This document shows, one piece after another, positions 60,998-64,000 of a stretch of 64,000 nucleotides of DNA. The notes under the pieces are model-generated. The model did no database searches and was not told the DNA's origin. It worked only from the letters and a program-made list of their open reading frames with translations. Position 1 is the stretch's first letter; every line of letters starts with the position of its first letter. This DNA comes from Methanosarcina sp. KYL-1 (GTDB taxonomy: Archaea; Halobacteriota; Methanosarcinia; Methanosarcinales; Methanosarcinaceae), in assembly GCF_024372725.1 (NCBI RefSeq), contig NZ_VOUA01000003.1, positions 62,001-126,000 on the forward strand, in the 5' to 3' direction. Both the position numbers and the translations under genes were made by a program.

Positions 60998-61687
60998 ATG
61001 AGCGAAATTCAACGAAAGTTTGATGCTATTTCAAAAAAGTATGATGAACAGAGAAAGAAGTTTATACCATGCTTCGATGACTTTTATGGAACAGCGGTAT
61101 CCGTGGCGTCAGTAGATGCGGAAAATCCCAGTATCCTGGATATAGGTGCCGGAACAGGCCTTCTATCGGCATTTCTAATGGAAAGATATCCGGGGGCATC
61201 ATTTACGCTTATTGATATATCGGAAAAGATGCTAGATGTGGCAAAAGAAAGGTTCGGAAATAACTCTAACGTAAAATACATCGCAGCAGACTATTCAAAA
61301 TATGATTTTGTGGAAAAATACGATCTGGTAGTTTCAGCCGTATCTATCCACCATCTGGAAGATGAAGAAAAAAAGGAACTTTACAGTAAAAGTTATTCCA
61401 TACTTAAAGAGAACGGGGTTTTTATTAACGCTGACCAGGTACATGGAGAAACCCCTTTCATAGAAAACCTGAATAAGACAACATGGAGACAGCGTATCGA
61501 AAGCAGCGGCTTGTCCGAAGAAGAAATACTGGCTGGTTATGAAAGAGTTAAACTTGATAAGGATTCAAGCTTAGCCCAGCAGCTCGATTGGCTTAAAGAA
61601 GCAGGTTTTTGTGATGTTAGCTGCATATATAAGTACTATCAGTTTGCAGTGATGTTCGGGAGAAAACTGGATATAAATAGTATTTGA
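60998..61687 (+). CDS. class I SAM-dependent methyltransferase
   Basis: 229 aa: motif I ILDIGAGTGLLSAFL, motif II TLIDISEKMLDVAKERF, motif III VKYIAADYSKYDF, motif IV LVVSAVSIHHLEDEEK. A typical small-molecule methyltransferase of the UbiE/COQ5-like group. GGAGG precedes the ATG. Substrate unknown; it stands alone between repeat-rich gaps. Confidence 0.85.
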   Translation: MSEIQRKFDAISKKYDEQRKKFIPCFDDFYGTAVSVASVDAENPSILDIGAGTGLLSAFLMERYPGASFTLIDISEKMLDVAKERFGNNSNVKYIAADYSKYDFVEKYDLVVSAVSIHHLEDEEKKELYSKSYSILKENGVFINADQVHGETPFIENLNKTTWRQRIESSGLSEEEILAGYERVKLDKDSSLAQQLDWLKEAGFCDVSCIYKYYQFAVMFGRKLDINSI

Positions 61688-61954
61688 AAGTTCGATAAAG
61701 GTACAGGAAGCAGTTTCTCCGTTTTCTTTCATATCAGATTATTATTGATGGCTCTTCGTTGTTTTGTGTGTGAAGCCATCACAAAAACAAATACGGGCTT
61801 GAAGTGAAAATCACCTAATCCATAGAGAATGACGAAGAGCCTTATTGATTGACAAAACCTCGTTGCTCGCAGCGGGGTGCGTTAGTGAAACTTTTGCTTT
61901 TTGCTTTTTTATCCTGAAAGGCCAGACTTAAAACCTGGGACCGTATCCATCTGT

Positions 61955-62034
61955 GTTTTTGGTCATTTGAATGCCCTTTTTGGTCATTTGAATACCCTTT
62001 TTGGTCATTTGAATACCCTTTTTGGTCACACTGA
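61955..62034. repeat. 20-bp tandem repeat, 4 units
   Basis: Unit TTTTTGGTCATTTGAATACC, last copy partly changed. Confidence 0.85.
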
Positions 62035-62042
62035 TATACTTT

Positions 62043-62168
62043 CTGGAAAAGGCCGGTCGTGCGAGCACGACCGGTGATAGCTCGGGGTTTTTCAAACATT
62101 GTTTTTCTCAGGGAGTCAGGATGACTGAAATAATGACTGACATCAGATCACCGAACTTTTGAAGGTGA
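62043..62168 (+). repeat. Structured repeat element B
   Basis: Same order as element A: CTGGAAAAGG, stem CCGGTCGTG (62053-62061), loop CGAG, stem CACGACCGG (62066-62074), TGATAGCTCGGGGTT, TGACTGAAA, and ATCACCGAACTTTTGAAGGTGAT, whose ends ATCACC/GGTGAT pair. The loop and the middle differ, while both stems are kept. Confidence 0.75.
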
Positions 62169-62573
62169 TTCCGAACGTGAATGAAGATTGGGTCTCGGTC
62201 CGCAAAGAGCATTTGACAGGGCTTCAAAGGGCTGAGTTTTCTCTTTTCCCTCTATTTTTTTCCACTCGTTTTATCTGCTTGTTTCTTCCCTGTCTAAAAA
62301 GGATTATGTGCCTTATTTTTGCGGAATACCGGTTTATAACTCCCTGTAGATAAATCAAAAGCTTTATATTGGAATTTCACGTACTAGTCTCAACAACGCT
62401 GTACACAGTTGTGCATTATTTTCGAAAACCGTGCAGTATAGACTTAATTGTTGTAAAGGCATTTACCGAGTCTTAAAAAGCTTTAAGTAAGGCTCCGGGA
62501 ATTTCAGTTTCTCTTTAGAGCTTACTTTAAACCTTACTTTAGACCTTATTGTAGAGCTTACTATAAATCAGTC

Positions 62574-62705
62574 CCTTGATTAATCTCAATTAATTCCTTG
62601 ATTAATCTCAATTAATTCCTTGATTAATCTCAATTAATTCCTTGATTAATCTCAATTAATTCCTTGATTAATCTCAATTAATTCCTTGATCAGTCCCGAT
62701 TAATC
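62574..62705. repeat. 22-bp tandem repeat, 6 units
   Basis: Unit CCTTGATTAATCTCAATTAATT, nearly perfect, containing the dyad AATTAATCAAGG. About 90 bp upstream of iorA, so it may overlap that promoter. Confidence 0.88.
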
Positions 62706-62792
62706 CTTTGATTAACTACTTGATTAGTCCTGAAGTAACCTCTCGATTTAATTATCGAGTTTTTCCAATTTATCACCCAGGATATGAGATGA

Positions 62793-64000
62793 GTGCACTT
62801 GAATGAAAAAAAATTATTAATGGGAAATGAAGCCATTGCACTTGGAGCCATAGAAGCCGGAGTCCAGGTCGTGACGGGATACCCGGGGACCCCGTCCACC
62901 GAGGCCCTGGAGACCATCATCCGGTATTCGGGCAGCTGCGGGATCTACACCGAGTGGTCCAGCAATGAAAAGGTAGCGCTTGAAACGGCTGTGGGGGCAG
63001 CTTATTCCGGGGCAAAGGCACTTGTGACCATGAAGCAGGTGGGGCTGAACGTTGCTTCCGACCCCCTGATGAGCCTTACCTATATAGGGGTAAAGGGAGC
63101 TCTTGTCCTCCTGGTCGCCGACGACCCGGGCCCCCATTCCTCCCAGACCGAGCAGGACACGCGGGCTTTCGGGCATTTTGCAAACATTCCGGTCCTTGAC
63201 CCCGCAAGCCCTCAGGAAGCCTATGAGCTGACAAAGCTGGCTTTCGAACTTTCCCACGAATTCGAAGTCCCGGTCATCCTCCGGACCACCACAAGGGTTT
63301 CCCACGGCTGCGGGGATGTGGCTGTGGCTGAGGGAGAGCCCCTGCCTGTTCAGGCAGACTGGGAAGGCTTCGTAAAGGAGAGGCGGTGGACCATTTTCCC
63401 CAGGCTTACGGCTGAGAGGCACCCCTGGCTCGAGGGCGTGCAGGTGCAGCTTTCGGAGCGCTTTTCCGGCCTCCCCTATAATTCAATATCCGGAAACGGA
63501 AAAATCGGGATCATGGCTTCCGGGGTCTCGGCCCTCTATGCAAAGGAAGCTGTAGAAGCTGTCCGGGGTTTTGAAGAGCTTTTCACCCTCTTCAGGGTCG
63601 GGACAGTCTACCCCTTCCCCGAAAAGGCGGCTCTTTCCTTCTTAAAGGGGATCGAAAAACTGGTAGTTATCGAAGAACTGGACCCGTACCTGGAAGAGCA
63701 GGCCCTCCAGCTTATAGGAAAGGCCCATCTCCCTGTGGACGTCTACGGAAAAAAGAACGGCTTTTTCCCTGTCAGTGGGGAATATTCCGTGGACCTGGTG
63801 GTCGATGGCATCAACCGGGTACTTGAAAGGCTGGGAGAAAGCGTCCGCCTTTCCCATGCGGTTCCTGCCGTCTCCAGGGAAGAGCTTCCGCCCCTCCCGG
63901 TCCGGGCTCCGACCCTCTGTGCGGGCTGCATGCACAGGACCGTATTTTATGCTTTTAAGCAGGCTGGAAAGCAGTTCAAGAAAGAGTCTGAAGTTGACAC
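62793..64000 (+). CDS. iorA: indolepyruvate:ferredoxin oxidoreductase, alpha subunit (5' part)
   Basis: About 402 codons are present; the gene runs past the window end. Landmarks: MGNEAIALGAIEAGVQVVTGYPGTPSTE (pyrimidine-binding domain start, read in pieces), YTEWSSNEKVALE, VTMKQVGLNVASDP, VADDPGPHSSQTEQDTR, and a later CAGCMHR at the start of the TPP domain. The missing end should hold TPP residues and the ferredoxin-like cysteines. It oxidises aryl pyruvates to aryl-acetyl-CoA with ferredoxin. Start GTG 62793 (after GGATATGAG) or TTG 62799. Confidence 0.9.
   Translation, partial: MHLNEKKLLMGNEAIALGAIEAGVQVVTGYPGTPSTEALETIIRYSGSCGIYTEWSSNEKVALETAVGAAYSGAKALVTMKQVGLNVASDPLMSLTYIGVKGALVLLVADDPGPHSSQTEQDTRAFGHFANIPVLDPASPQEAYELTKLAFELSHEFEVPVILRTTTRVSHGCGDVAVAEGEPLPVQADWEGFVKERRWTIFPRLTAERHPWLEGVQVQLSERFSGLPYNSISGNGKIGIMASGVSALYAKEAVEAVRGFEELFTLFRVGTVYPFPEKAALSFLKGIEKLVVIEELDPYLEEQALQLIGKAHLPVDVYGKKNGFFPVSGEYSVDLVVDGINRVLERLGESVRLSHAVPAVSREELPPLPVRAPTLCAGCMHRTVFYAFKQAGKQFKKESEVD

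Larger units (their letters stand above)
61688..62792. other. 1.1-kb intergenic region, repeats
   Basis: No gene is supported. GGCTCTTCG...CGAAGAGCC segments (61750 and 61832) are 82 bp apart and could pair as 9-bp arms. Then a 20-bp array (61955-62034), structured element B (62043-62168), and a 22-bp array (62574-62705). Confidence 0.6.

Overview
The window looks like a chromosome segment of a methanogenic archaeon, most likely Methanosarcina or a close relative. The evidence is a set of archaeal and methanogen-type genes: aIF1A, a long FKBP-type isomerase with an acidic tail, NikR, two AGCS sodium:amino-acid symporters, a MoxR/DUF58/VWA operon, indolepyruvate oxidoreductase IorA, a COG1361-type ABC system and winged-helix DUF2582. 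Intergenic regions are long, AT-rich and full of short tandem repeats. All family names here come from reading motifs by eye; no database search was run.

Positions of about 694-27161 read as one integrated mobile element, probably a provirus, inserted at the 3' end of a minus-strand tRNA-Ser(UGA) gene (27076-27161). Next to the tRNA lies a tyrosine recombinase with a C-terminal zinc ribbon. A 15-bp stretch of the tRNA 3' end recurs at 694-708 and is the best candidate for the opposite att site. From left to right the element holds: a small zinc-finger gene; about 1.9 kb of repeat-rich DNA without genes; a two-gene BcgI-like restriction-modification module (nuclease-methyltransferase fusion plus specificity subunit); a divergent ribbon-helix-helix regulator; a run of 26 very small genes in 6.4 kb joined mostly by ATGA overlaps; an iteron-like palindromic region that could be an origin or operator; an AT-rich membrane-protein cargo gene; a leftward pair with a Zot-like P-loop ATPase; and a rightward block of mostly membrane proteins around a 923-aa signal-peptide, C-terminally anchored surface protein. 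There is no visible terminase, portal, HK97-type capsid or tail gene. Membrane proteins, spike and ATPase together suggest a tailless, membrane-based (pleolipovirus-like in logic) virus or vesicle element that appears undescribed. A diverged, truncated copy of its first three small genes lies at 1-500, outside the candidate att site, pointing to serial or nested integration at this locus.

From 27.3 kb onward the window is host chromosome: FKBP isomerase, NikR-family regulator, Ca2+/Na+ antiporter, ACT protein, DMT exporter, winged-helix protein, two AGCS symporters, an ABC export operon (CARDB-like protein, FtsX/MacB permease, ATPase) with a decayed duplicate of the ATPase 3' end, a five-gene MoxR-Bat-type operon, a Nudix protein, a NERD-UvrD helicase, an AI-2E-type permease, aIF1A (apparently starting at CTG), a zinc-ribbon protein, a JAMM metalloprotease, malic enzyme, a SAM methyltransferase and the 5' part of iorA.

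Two structural themes stand out in the chromosome. Almost every intergenic gap carries its own short tandem repeat (12-22 bp units, 4-14 copies, a different sequence each time). A dispersed family of GC-rich hairpins keeps its flanks while the stem changes by paired substitutions, which suggests selection on structure. Two nested hairpins at 50.8-51.05 kb look like IS200/IS605-type ends without a transposase.
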